From: Cladobotryum mycophilum
Taxonomy: Eukaryota > Ascomycota > Sordariomycetes > Hypocreales > Hypocreaceae
DNA length: 64,000 bases
Assembly: GCA_036429605.1 (NCBI GenBank)
Contig: CM071590.1
Coordinates: 2,604,001-2,668,000, forward strand
Reading direction: 5' to 3'
Made by a program: the position numbers and the translations under genes. Of this stretch, positions 54,478 through 64,000 are shown in pieces. The number at the start of each line of letters is the position of its first letter. The first letter of the stretch is position 1. The notes beneath the pieces were generated by a model that was not told the DNA's origin, did not search any database, and saw only the letters and a list, made by a program, of their open reading frames with translations.

Positions 54478-56751
54478 CTACCAGCTTCCTTTCCCTCCGC
54501 CACCCCCACCCCTTTCCGCTGCGGCTTCATCCTTCTTGGACGCTCCACCGCGAACAGGCCTGGACTGCGCAGCTTCATGTCTCTTCAGCTCATCTGGCAC
54601 CTTGGATATAGAGCTCTTGCTCAACATCTGCTTGAGGTCGTACAAAACATCTGAATCCTCGTTGCCCAGGAACGTAATCGCCACACCACTCTTTCCAGCA
54701 CGACCGGTACGACCAACACGATGGGTGTAGCTCTCGATACTCATCGCCATGTTGAAGTTGATGACGAGGGAGACGTCCGGAACGTCGATACCACGACCAG
54801 CCAAGTCGGTGGCGACGAGCACCTGCGTCTGCCCAGAGCGCACGGAGGCGAGCGCAGCTTCTCTCTGCTCCTGCGTCTTGGAGCCGTGCAGCGTGACGGC
54901 GGACCAGCCCATGGACTTGATGTCTCGCGCGACGGCGTCGCAGTTGCGCTTGATGTTGACGAAGACGATGATGGGCGGCGCGAAGGCGTCCGAGGAGAGG
55001 ATTTCCTGCAGGCGCTTCTTGCGGCGGTCTTCGCCGGAGATGAACTCGACGCGTTGCTCGACCGTGTCGACGGCCTCGCCGGCGTTACCAATGGTAACGA
55101 TGGCGGGGCGACGGAGATACTTTTTGGCAATCTTCTCAACTTGGGGCGGCATTGTGGCCGTGTACATCATGGTCTCTCGATAGCGGTCCTTTCCGCCGAC
55201 ATAGCGTTTCATAAGCTGCGGGTTCTCCGCGTCGTCCGTGTCGGGCTTTTCGTTTGTCACGGGCAGGGCGTCGAGGATCTTGTTGACCGAGTCCTCGAAA
55301 CCGAGATCGATCATACGGTCAGCCTCGTCCATGATGATGTAACAGCACTGAACGAGGACGAGCAGCCGTCGCTCGATGCAGTCCACCAGACGACCCGGCG
55401 TGGCGACGATGATCTCTGCGCCGTTTCGGAGAGCAAAGGCCTGCTCTTCTAGGGAGTGACCACCGACAATGCTGACACACCTGAAGCCCAGGGGCTCGGC
55501 GAACTTCTTCGCCTCCATCTCAATCTGTTGTACCAGTTCACGGGTCGGCGCGATGATGAGCGCGTACGGACCATCGTTCTTGTTGGTCTCGGTAAGAGGC
55601 GGTAGGTCGGAGATGTAGACGAGCAGAGGCAGGAGGAAAGCGGCTGTTTTACCGGAACCCGTGGCGGCAACACCGATGAGATCACGGGCCTGGAGAGCAA
55701 TAGGGATAGCTGCTCGCTGAATGGCCGAGGGTTCCTTGTAGCCAACATTGTCAACAATGTCAAGCAACCGCTGCGGCAATCCGGACTCCTCCCAATTTCG
55801 CATCGGGTTCGGAATGGCACCACCTTTGGTTGCTATGCCAAAGTCCTCCTTGAAGATACGCCAGTCTCGCTCTCGCATCTCGTTCAACGACTTGTCCGAC
55901 CAGTGACGTCCCAGGCCCGTTCTGTCAGCTCTCTCCTTGGCCCTCGCCCTCGCTCTGTAAAAGTCCTCCATGATGCCCTTGGCTCGCTCCTTGCCGTTCT
56001 CGGGATCTCGCTCTTCAATCATCCTCGCTCTCTTGCGCGCTCGATGCTCGGCCTCGTCATCAAACTCGCCGCCAATACCTGCCAGCGAACCACCTCTGTT
56101 GACGCTCTGACTTGTATATAAGGGGTCGTTGTCTCGTGATGTGTCTTCGTCCGCGTCCCACTCGAAGTTGAACTTTCTCTCTGTCGTTCGCATACGCTTC
56201 TTCTTTGCTGAGAAGTTGGACTGCTGGTTGACTTCTGGACCGAGGTATCGCGACCGTAATAATGATGCTTCAATCTCTGCTGCCGAGCGCTTCTCTCCAG
56301 TCACTTTATCCGTCTTCTTCGCATCTCGCCCATCTCGCCCATCCCGTGCATCTCGCCCATCCCGCCCGTCGCGACCATCTCTATGATCTCTACCGTCTCT
56401 GCCGTCTCTACCGTCTCTACCATCTCTACCATCGCGGCCGTCACGCCCATCACGCGCACGACCGTTATGAGAGTTCATAGCCTTAGGCCCCGTAGGAACA
56501 TGACCCGCCGCGTTGCCATAATAGTTTCCATTACCGGACCCATGTCCACTCCCCCGGGATCCCCATTTCCTTTCCTCGTCTCTGCGCTTCTCCTCTTCTT
56601 CTGCTGCTTTGCGCTTCTTCTCGTCCTCCTCCTTCTTGGCCTTCTCGGCCGCGAGTCGTTCTCGCTCAGCCTTGGGGATGAATCGGGGCTTGGCGGCTGC
56701 GGCGTCGGCTGCCTTCTTTTTTCGTAGGATATCTTCTATGTCGAGAGGCAT
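54478..56751 (-). CDS. PRP28: DEAD-box pre-mRNA splicing helicase PRP28
   Basis: ATP-dependent RNA helicase that displaces U1 from the 5' splice site so that U6 can replace it. Intronless, 757 aa from AUG 56751 (a TTG two codons earlier is not a likely start). The N-terminal PLDIEDILRKKK segment is typical of the family, followed by Lys/Glu-rich helices and an RDG repeat array (residues about 98-145). Helicase core: Q-motif GYKEPSAIQRAAIP, Walker A AATGSGKTAAF (about residue 364), APTRELVQQ, ATPGRLVD, DEAD box IIMDEADRM (about 474), TATMPP in place of SAT, then VATDLAGRGIDVPDVSLVIN and HRVGRTGRAG (about 684). TATMPP is the form seen in Prp28. The tail is Gly-rich and ends GKGSW. Confidence 0.95.
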   Translation of the reverse strand: MPLDIEDILRKKKAADAAAAKPRFIPKAERERLAAEKAKKEEDEKKRKAAEEEEKRRDEERKWGSRGSGHGSGNGNYYGNAAGHVPTGPKAMNSHNGRARDGRDGRDGRDGRDGRDGRDGRDHRDGRDGRDGRDARDGRDGRDAKKTDKVTGEKRSAAEIEASLLRSRYLGPEVNQQSNFSAKKKRMRTTERKFNFEWDADEDTSRDNDPLYTSQSVNRGGSLAGIGGEFDDEAEHRARKRARMIEERDPENGKERAKGIMEDFYRARARAKERADRTGLGRHWSDKSLNEMRERDWRIFKEDFGIATKGGAIPNPMRNWEESGLPQRLLDIVDNVGYKEPSAIQRAAIPIALQARDLIGVAATGSGKTAAFLLPLLVYISDLPPLTETNKNDGPYALIIAPTRELVQQIEMEAKKFAEPLGFRCVSIVGGHSLEEQAFALRNGAEIIVATPGRLVDCIERRLLVLVQCCYIIMDEADRMIDLGFEDSVNKILDALPVTNEKPDTDDAENPQLMKRYVGGKDRYRETMMYTATMPPQVEKIAKKYLRRPAIVTIGNAGEAVDTVEQRVEFISGEDRRKKRLQEILSSDAFAPPIIVFVNIKRNCDAVARDIKSMGWSAVTLHGSKTQEQREAALASVRSGQTQVLVATDLAGRGIDVPDVSLVINFNMAMSIESYTHRVGRTGRAGKSGVAITFLGNEDSDVLYDLKQMLSKSSISKVPDELKRHEAAQSRPVRGGASKKDEAAAERGGGGGGKGSW
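56318..56461 (-). repeat. 9-bp coding minisatellite (Arg-Asp-Gly repeats) in PRP28
   Basis: About 14 units of 9 bp encode RDG with two variants (RDH, RDA). The array sits between the lysine-rich N-terminus and the helicase-adjacent region. Synonymous variation between units shows that the array is not brand new. Confidence 0.85.
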
Positions 56752-57115
56752 CTCCAATGTCTTGATTTGGGTTTTTTTTCCCTTGCAATTTTAATATTCG
56801 ATCATGAGTTGGGCGAAAAGAACGCTGCCGAGATGCCAAAAAAAGGTTGGGACTTGGAAAGTTGGCAAGGCTGAAGATGTTGCATTCGATAAGGTACCTA
56901 GTACGTCGAGTTGTCATGACCCATAATTACCATGTAGCCAATAACATGCATTTCGAGAGTGGGTCAACTTTAGTCGCATCTCAGCCTTCTCAAAGCTTTG
57001 ATAGTAAAACATCATGGCATACAATCGACCCCACGCCAAGCCGCAGTCGACGAAGGGGCACTATTTCTTCCTCCCCTAGACGGCCAATGCTTGAGGCCAG
57101 CTCTTTATAGCACAA
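56752..57115. other. Bidirectional promoter, PRP28 (-) / mL59 (+)
   Basis: The 364 bp between two divergent start codons is all the promoter available to either gene. TACCTAGTACGT occurs at about 56896. No gene is seen. Confidence 0.55.
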
Positions 57116-57746
57116 ATGGCGTCTCCATCGAGCTTTGTCCAATTGGCAAAGTCGCTGCCCGCACCTCTGCAGCGCTTCTTCGCCCGCTGGCCCCCGGCCG
57201 CCATCGTCCCGCCAGGAACCGCCCCGACGCCCTACCAAGAGCTGCGACCGAACCCTTTCCGATTCTATAAGCATTCCGTAACAGGAAAATGGCAGGACCC
57301 CGTATACTCGCAGAGGCGGCAAGCCCAGCTGGTAAACCTGGCGCGAGAGCATGGCGTTGAGGAGCTTCTACCGGAGACCACAAAGGGCACAGAGTACCAG
57401 CTTGCCCATCGTGTAGAGCACGGCTTGAGAGTCAAGGGTACGGGTGTCGGACAAAAGGTCAAGGGTCACATTCACGAACGTCACATGATTGCCAAGTACG
57501 TTGAGGGAGGCATTTATATATACATATATGTGTGTGTGTGTATCAGTCAGGGAACTAACAATAGGTGTACAGGATGGAACAACGAAGAAAGGCCATGTTG
57601 GAAATGCCCAAACTTATTCGGGCTTGGAAAAGCGTGAGCTTCCCCCTTCTTTTTCTTTTTCTTTTTCTTTATGTACAGCATCATGAATGCATTGCTAACT
57701 CGAGTGACAGATTGGGAAGAGAGGCTGGACCAAATTCCCGAAATAA
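57116..57746 (+). CDS. Mitochondrial large ribosomal subunit protein mL59 (MRPL25)
   Basis: Exons 57116-57495, 57573-57633 and 57711-57746 encode 158 aa. The family core is TPYQELRPNPFRFYKHSVTG and KWQDPVYSQRRQAQLVNLAR, then GTGVGQKVKGHIHERHMIAK, then RRKAMLEMPKLIRAW and the end GKRGWTKFPK. This is a fungus-specific component of the mitochondrial 54S subunit. Both introns are 77 bp. The last exon has only 36 bp, and skipping the second intron would produce an unrelated tail. The start is the AUG at 57116. No cleavable presequence is obvious, as for several mitoribosomal proteins. Confidence 0.9.
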
Positions 57747-58141
57747 ACGATATAAAGAGGAAGGTTTTGTTAGCTTGGCGATTTTGTATTTATGCCGTGT
57801 ATTTTTATGTATCAAAATACGTCTTGACGAATTCTTCCTCCACCTTTCACTTACCCGTGATGGAGTATTGATCTCCACTGTATGCACTAGAACCAGAAAT
57901 ATGGCTTCGGTAATAAGCTTGAGAATGAATGGATTCGAAGCACATTGAGCTAAGCACTCTCTTTACGTCTGTGACTCCAAGGCCGTTTTGATCCTACAAA
58001 ATCCATCTTGAGCATTTTCTATCAATATCATAAAGCCCTTCTCGGATGATGTGCATCACGTGATGATTAATATATGATATTTTGCTCTCAAGCCCCCCAA
58101 AACTTTACTGCTCTTGGCAATATAATATTCATACCCTTCTC
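57747..58141. other. Intergenic region before DPH4-like gene
   Basis: 3' flank of mL59 and promoter of the J-protein gene. Contains the CATCACGTGATG palindrome at 58054-58065 followed by TAATATATGATAT. No gene is seen. Confidence 0.55.
58054..58065. promoter_or_regulatory. 12-bp palindrome CATCACGTGATG (E-box)
   Basis: Perfect palindrome centred on CACGTG, 77-88 bp before the DPH4-like start codon. Its inner ten bases are identical to the site in front of the MIC26/27 gene. Confidence 0.45.
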
Positions 58142-58749
58142 ATGCCTTCGGCCGTCAAGTTCATGGACGGTCCGAGTGAGGCACCCAAGCAGGCGACTCA
58201 TTACGAAGTCCTGGGCCTCACCCCCGCCCTCCTCGATTCACAAGATGACCCCTCCATCTTGATAAAACAAGCCTACAGACGGGCCCTCCTACGCCACCAT
58301 CCTGACAAGGCCGCTCCCAACCCCCGTCAGGCGTAGACCATTCGTCTCTCCCTAAAGTCCAAGGGACACATAAAATCTACACAGTCGACCAAATCGGTCA
58401 AGCTTTTTCAACTCTCTCATCCCCTCGCCAGCGGAGTGAATATGACGCTCATCAGCGTCTCTCCCGCGCAACGGCTAACACCAGCGATCAAATTCGGTTT
58501 CAGACCGGCGTTGAAAACGTAGATCTGGATGATCTGGAGTTTGATGAAGACGGGGATCGCTGGTACCGTTCTTGTCGCTGCGGAAATGATCGCGGGTATT
58601 CCTTCCAGGAAGACGATTTAGTCGAGGTCGAGCATGAAGGAGTACTTATGGTGGGATGTCAAGATTGCAGCCTTTGGCTCAAAGTTCATTTTGCTGTTAT
58701 GCAAGAAGACGAAGCAGATACAATAGAAACAAATAAATCAGCAAGTTGA
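58142..58749 (+). CDS. DPH4-like J protein with CSL zinc finger (diphthamide pathway), one 1-bp frame break
   Basis: A J domain is followed by a CSL zinc finger, the architecture of Dph4/Jjj3, which with Dph3 supports the first step of diphthamide formation on elongation factor 2. Order: HYEVLGLTPALLD, LIKQAYRRALLRHHPDKA with HPD, then VDQIGQAFSTLSSPRQRSEY. The finger is WYRSCRCGNDRGYSF (CxC) and LMVGCQDCSLWLKVHF (CxxC). The frame breaks at the C run 58321-58325. An extra C yields NPPSGVDHSSLPKVQGTHKIYTVDQI and a total of 202 aa. A 38-bp intron could formally bridge the frames but would be too short. The start is the AUG at 58142. Confidence 0.82.
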
Positions 58750-60214
<1,465 letters not shown>

Positions 60215-60233
60215 TTTGACGGTTTTTTGGTAG

Positions 60234-60579
60234 CTGAATCAGATCGATTAGCGAATGTTACGCGACTCAAAATTTATCAAAAAGTAATTGAAGAATTGGC
60301 TGTTCCCCCGCTCTTAAGCCTCGCTCCCCCTCCCCCCAGGAGGGGTTGAGACAAAGCTGCGCCGCCAACAAACAACGAGCCACGGAGAAATGGGAGCGTC
60401 TCGCTGCCTAAACAACAATGACTCTGGCGCATCGCAGCGAGCCATGCGCGCTCTCTCTCTCTCTCTCGCTCTCTCTCCCACATGGAACGGGCTGTAAGAG
60501 GGGTCGTCTCTGGGTGCCAGGGGGGCCAACCCATGACGACAGTAAGAAGGAGGGGCGGCGCGTGGTAAGGCACACTCAC
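60234..60579 (-). other. Candidate 5' UTR intron of 14-3-3 gene
   Basis: On the minus strand a GTGAGT donor at 60579 and an ATTCAG acceptor at 60234 flank a 346-bp segment ending about 20 bp before the AUG. It contains the CT microsatellite. Confidence 0.45.
60450..60478. repeat. (CT)n microsatellite
   Basis: CTCTCTCTCTCTCTCTCTCGCTCTCTCTCC within the candidate 5' UTR intron of the 14-3-3 gene. Confidence 0.85.
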
Positions 60580-60613
60580 ATAGCGGGTTGTTGTAGGAGT
60601 TGGTATAAAGCGG

Positions 60614-60704
60614 CTAAAAAAAAAGATTGAAGTTTTAGCTGAGAGTGTCTGTTTTCGAGAAAAAGGCCGTGATGCAAGACAATTGAAGAAAAGGAGATAC
60701 GTAC
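60614..60704 (-). other. Second candidate 5' UTR intron of 14-3-3 gene
   Basis: Minus-strand GTACGT donor at 60704, a poly-T stretch and TTTTAG acceptor at 60614. It would leave a 34-bp exon between the two leader introns. Confidence 0.4.
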
Positions 60705-63108
60705 GAGACGCGGATTTGAAAGGGGTGTGTTTTGTTGGGATAACAAGTTCGAGTTGGAAAGTTGTTTGAGCGAAAACTGGATGGATGGAAATTGAAGAAG
60801 GGGCTAGAGACGGCGCCGTAGGTGGTAGTTATGCAGCACCCAATCGCCGTGACTGTCCCCCCTTGGGAACCCCCATTAGAGCCTTTGAGGGTCTCACGTG
60901 CCGTGGAGAAGTCGGGTCAGGTCTCAGCCAGTCCAGTCCAGTGAGGCCGCTGAGAGAGAGCACTGATGGAGAGCCCTGTGGCGGAGAGGAAAAGGGACCC
61001 GGACCTACCTAGCTGGAGCCCTGCCCTGGAGCCCTGGAGTCCTGGGGCGCCTCAGCGGACCACCCCAGCAGCGGACCGGGCGCTGGCTTTCAGGCGTTCC
61101 AGCGGTGCCTGGAGTTCCAGCCCAGCCTGCCCAGCCTGCAAGATTCCTGATACAGTCATGCCGGCATCGTTAGGCGGCTACGTCACTTGAATGAGCAAAT
61201 CGGGCTATTTACCTCTATCTGTCCAGTCCAACAACATTTTCCCTCCCAGCCTCATATATTCATTCAACCGTTGCATTTGCACAGCAACGAACGACGACTA
61301 TTACAAGCGTCACTCTTGTCTGTCTTTGTCTCTCATTTAAAAACCATAGCTCACAAGTGTGTTCGCATATGATGTCAAAGTAATATGGGTTCTCTCCTTT
61401 ACATACACCATGGGCGCGAAGACGTCGGGCGGTTAACCCCGTCAGATTTGAATGAGCCTCATTTGAGAAGGGATGTGCTGTTTGTTTTACAATCACGCTT
61501 TAATCTCATTTCACTCATAAAATCGCCTGTTTTCTTTCTCTCTCTCTCGTCACCTCCCCTTTTCCCTCCCCCCATGAATATTAGGACTTCCTACACGCCC
61601 CCCCCCTTCCACCCCAAGGCTTGATGAAGTTGGTCTTCATGATCACAACTTGCACACCCACCCTCGCACGCCATCAAACACACACACCCAGGGCGCTGAT
61701 CTCCTTGATGACCACCCTTGTCACCAACGTGAATACGTCATTGTTTTTCATCAGGCATCAGGGTCCGATGATGATTTCTCTACATACCAAAAGGGGGTGA
61801 AGGATTGCCTACGCATGGTGATGGTTTGTGGCGCGCGGGCCGTGTGACTGATTAAACGTGAACGATGTGCCTATATTTTTTTAGCCACTGTGAAGGTGAA
61901 GCTGTTCTGTGCAAACGGAGTGCATGGTTATCATCACATCTTGTCCCGGCCATGTACGCACTCGATTGCTCCAACACCAAGGTCCACATAATATACGCAT
62001 GTGATGATTGAGATGTCTCCTAATGTCAATACCCGACAAGATAAGGACTCAAGGGTCAACTTGGTGATGGATAATAATTTAGCCCAAGTATTCCATGGTT
62101 TTCTCACTGACAACCAATCACCAAAGAACAGGAAAAGCCACTGCTGGGGACGCAGTGACCACGAGTTATCTTGATAACACTTTAGATCAACAAAACCTCA
62201 ATGGTAGATTTGCTGAAGCCATCTCAACAACACACCGGCTCAAATCTTCCACAATAACTGCGAAATATGTTTTCTTACTCAACTTGCCAAGAACTTTGAG
62301 TCTGAGACACGATTAGACGTGACCTCTCTCTCAATGAACTGAACCGAATTGATTATCTATAGACCAAGAGGCAAAATCTGCCTAGGATTCTCCATCACAG
62401 CAGGAGAGCATTCGCAAGGTTGAAGCATCGCGTCTCCTACAGAAAAGCTTTTTACGTCTTACTCTATTCGTCGTGTCATGGTTAGAATAGGCCCATGCGC
62501 AGGTATTCTCTGATTTCCCCTCAGCTACTCAAGCCTATTAGACTAATACTTTGTGAATTCTTGCTATAATGATTATTCCTAGCTAAGGTTTCCCAGTGGT
62601 CAAGTTGCTTGTTTTCCGTCCCCCGTCAAGTAGAACCCTCAAATAAGCAATGCGTTGCATCCTCAAAGCTCGCATCGTGGACCCATCGGCTGTTGGCTCA
62701 AGCTGTTCTCCGTGCTTTTTGATGGTATTGCCCAAATGCTTGCTGAAGAGTTTTTAAGAAGCTGGATACTCTTTCCCACTATCACGATGCTATTTCATCG
62801 TGAGCATGATGAAAGAGCCTTCAACTAACAACTTATATAAGGATTGCTGCTGAACAAAAGAAGCGACAAGCCAGCTCTGCCAAATGCACTCCACAAGAAA
62901 GTACCTCCGGTGTTCCCCACTTTCCCCACTCGGCTGTCCGAGGTCTCCTCAGGCTCTCCATCCAGTCAGGCCACCAGCTAGCTCGATGCGACAAAGGCAA
63001 CCAAGTTTACCTCGTCATTCCTCCTTCGCCAATCCCTCCCTCACTTCTTAAACCTCCTTCTCCCCCCCCCAAATCACCTCAATTCTCTACCAAAAACAAA
63101 ACAAAACA

Positions 63109-63555
63109 ATGCTTCGCACCACATTCGCCAAGACGGCGGCCTTCCGTCCCCTCCGCGCTACCTTTACCACCACTGCTCGCGCCATGAGTGAGGGCGACAC
63201 AGGCGCTCCACCCAAGACCGGTGGCCAGGGGTGAGCTTTTCTTTCTTTCTTTCTTTCTTTCTAGCTTTCTCCCCAGAGCTTTTGGAACATCTGGAAACTA
63301 ATGCTATTGTAAACAAAAGTGACTCCTTCCAGAGGCGAGAAAAGGCCAATGAGGACTTCGCTATCCGTCAGCGTGAGAAGGAGAAGCTTTTGGAGCTCAA
63401 GAAGAAGCTCGCCGAGCAACAGATCCACCTCGCACGTCTGCAGGAGCACATGTTAGAATCTCCCCCTCCCCGTCATCTTTTTTACCGCTTTCGAATACTA
63501 ACACAACCCCTATAGTGACGAGATTACCAAGGATCAGGGTGGCGAGCAAAACTAA
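63109..63555 (+). CDS. Mitochondrial F1F0-ATPase inhibitor (IF1 / INH1)
   Basis: Exons 63109-63230, 63320-63451 and 63516-63555 encode 97 aa. An N-terminal presequence (MLRTTFAKTAAFRPLRATFT) precedes the inhibitory helix DSFQRREKANEDFAIRQREK, the conserved F1-binding segment. A long coiled coil follows (LLELKKKLAEQQIHLARLQE), ending HIDEITKDQGGEQN. The protein binds F1 when the matrix acidifies and blocks ATP hydrolysis. Introns of 89 and 64 bp restore a single frame; the first begins with a TTTC repeat. The last exon encodes only 13 residues, so an unspliced reading would end in unrelated sequence. Confidence 0.92.
63237..63262. repeat. (TTTC)n microsatellite in IF1 intron 1
   Basis: About six TTTC units starting just after the GTGAGC donor. 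Confidence 0.85.
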
Positions 63556-63911
63556 ACAGTATGAAAACCTTGTTTGGTTGCGGTTGATATCAGCAAAAAT
63601 ACTATAGGAAGTTACATCTCCCATCAATACTCCAAATACACAATGTAAACAAGGATGGCACACGGATCCAATTGCACAACTCCAGAGCTCCTGCGTATGT
63701 TTTTGCCAACCGGCTAGGGCTAGTGTACAACTACATGCATCTCCATTGCAGATATTAAATCAACAAAAACAAAACAAAAAACACAAAAGAACCCTGCCAG
63801 CTTAGCATCACTGGTATCCCGATTAGCTGGTTCTGTGACCACTTAATACTTCAGTCTTCCTGATGCCGTGCCTATAACTCCGATTCCAATGAACATCATC
63901 TACCCAACTAT
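63556..63911. other. Convergent intergenic region
   Basis: 3' flank of IF1 and of the gene entering from the right edge. An AACAAAAACAAAACAAAAAAC tract lies at about 63762-63782. No gene is seen. Confidence 0.5.
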
Positions 63912-64000
63912 TCACCTGCGCCCCATGTAAGACCGATAGAAACTCTCGGCAGCATCGCCTTCGCCTCCAGCATAGTGGCTTCCCAGATTGCTGCTCGACT
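63912..64000 (-). CDS. C-terminal fragment of a gene truncated by the window edge
   Basis: On the minus strand the last 28 codons before TGA (63912-63914) read SSSNLGSHYAGGEGDAAESF followed by YRSYMGRR. The composition and lack of stops are protein-like, and the orientation is convergent with IF1. The family cannot be recognised from so little. It is too short to prove, but worth joining with the next contig segment. Confidence 0.45.
   Translation of the reverse strand, partial: SSSNLGSHYAGGEGDAAESFYRSYMGRR

Larger units (their letters stand above)
60215..63108. other. 2.9-kb divergent region, 14-3-3 (-) / IF1 (+)
   Basis: The left part holds the 14-3-3 leader with two candidate introns and a CT microsatellite. 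From about 61000 to 63000 I see only short, AUG-poor frames without recognisable domains. The right end is C-rich (CCCCCCCCC at 63062-63070) before the IF1 start. Confidence 0.55.

Noticed and set aside
54721..55452. 243-codon open frame on the plus strand
   Set aside because: It mirrors the PRP28 helicase core on the opposite strand; composition is dictated by PRP28 codons.
56318..56461. Regular short repeats resembling a CRISPR array
   Set aside because: The units are 9 bp, contiguous and in frame in a coding sequence, with no spacers.
58326..58364. Short intron bridging the two DPH4 frames
   Set aside because: It would be 38 bp, shorter than any other intron here. A missing C in the adjacent C run explains the data better and matches the pattern in other genes.

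Overview
The window is nuclear DNA of a filamentous ascomycete, most likely a sordariomycete (probably Hypocreales). The genes carry short 47-230 bp GT-AG introns with CTAAC/CTGAC-type branch points. Gene spacing is loose, and there are no operons, plasmid, phage or CRISPR features. Almost all genes are core fungal housekeeping genes. The lineage below Pezizomycotina is inferred from overall character, not from a search.

Layout, left to right: a secreted SGNH-esterase-like modular protein (257-4111, +); an F-box-like protein (4900-6258, +); an unrecognised disordered protein (9510-11313, +); mitochondrial intermediate peptidase OCT1 (11839-14218, -); a ferric reductase (14630-16845, -); a MICOS MIC26/27 subunit (17733-18581, +); tRNA dihydrouridine synthase DUS2 (18900-20235, -); a large unrecognised fungal protein (22689-26162, +); an oxysterol-binding protein (29178-31086, +); U2AF small subunit (31473-32251, -); an ELMO/Lmo1-like protein (33109-35247, +); a PRA1 protein (38922-39452, +) followed closely by an unrecognised charged protein (39521-40660, +); PEX4-like E2 enzyme (41275-41862, +); MNN9-like mannosyltransferase (42781-43948, -); an Aly/REF-type RRM protein with eight exons (44921-46539, +); a 6-phosphogluconate-dehydrogenase-like protein (47115-48165, +); a FIST-domain protein (48351-49982, -); a damaged valyl-tRNA synthetase (50597-54265, +); PRP28 DEAD-box helicase (54478-56751, -); mitoribosomal mL59 (57116-57746, +); DPH4-like J protein (58142-58749, +); 14-3-3 (59173-60214, -); ATPase inhibitor IF1 (63109-63555, +); and the 3' end of one more minus-strand gene at the right edge.

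Functionally there is a loose mitochondrial theme (OCT1, MICOS, mL59, IF1, FIST protein with presequence, ValRS), two splicing factors (U2AF small subunit, PRP28), an RNA-export-type adaptor, two translation-related modification genes (DUS2, DPH4), and membrane traffic or secretory functions (OSBP, PRA1, MNN9, PEX4). Nothing indicates that neighbours are co-regulated as a cluster.

Two sequence-level patterns stand out. First, six or seven genes are each broken by what looks like exactly one missing G or C in a short G/C run, and one extra base restores a recognisable family sequence every time. This looks like systematic consensus error more than gene death. Second, the ValRS locus is different: it has scattered nonsense codons, extra A's and a short tandem duplication, which looks like real decay of a duplicate copy. 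I saw no convincing novel multi-gene system in this window.
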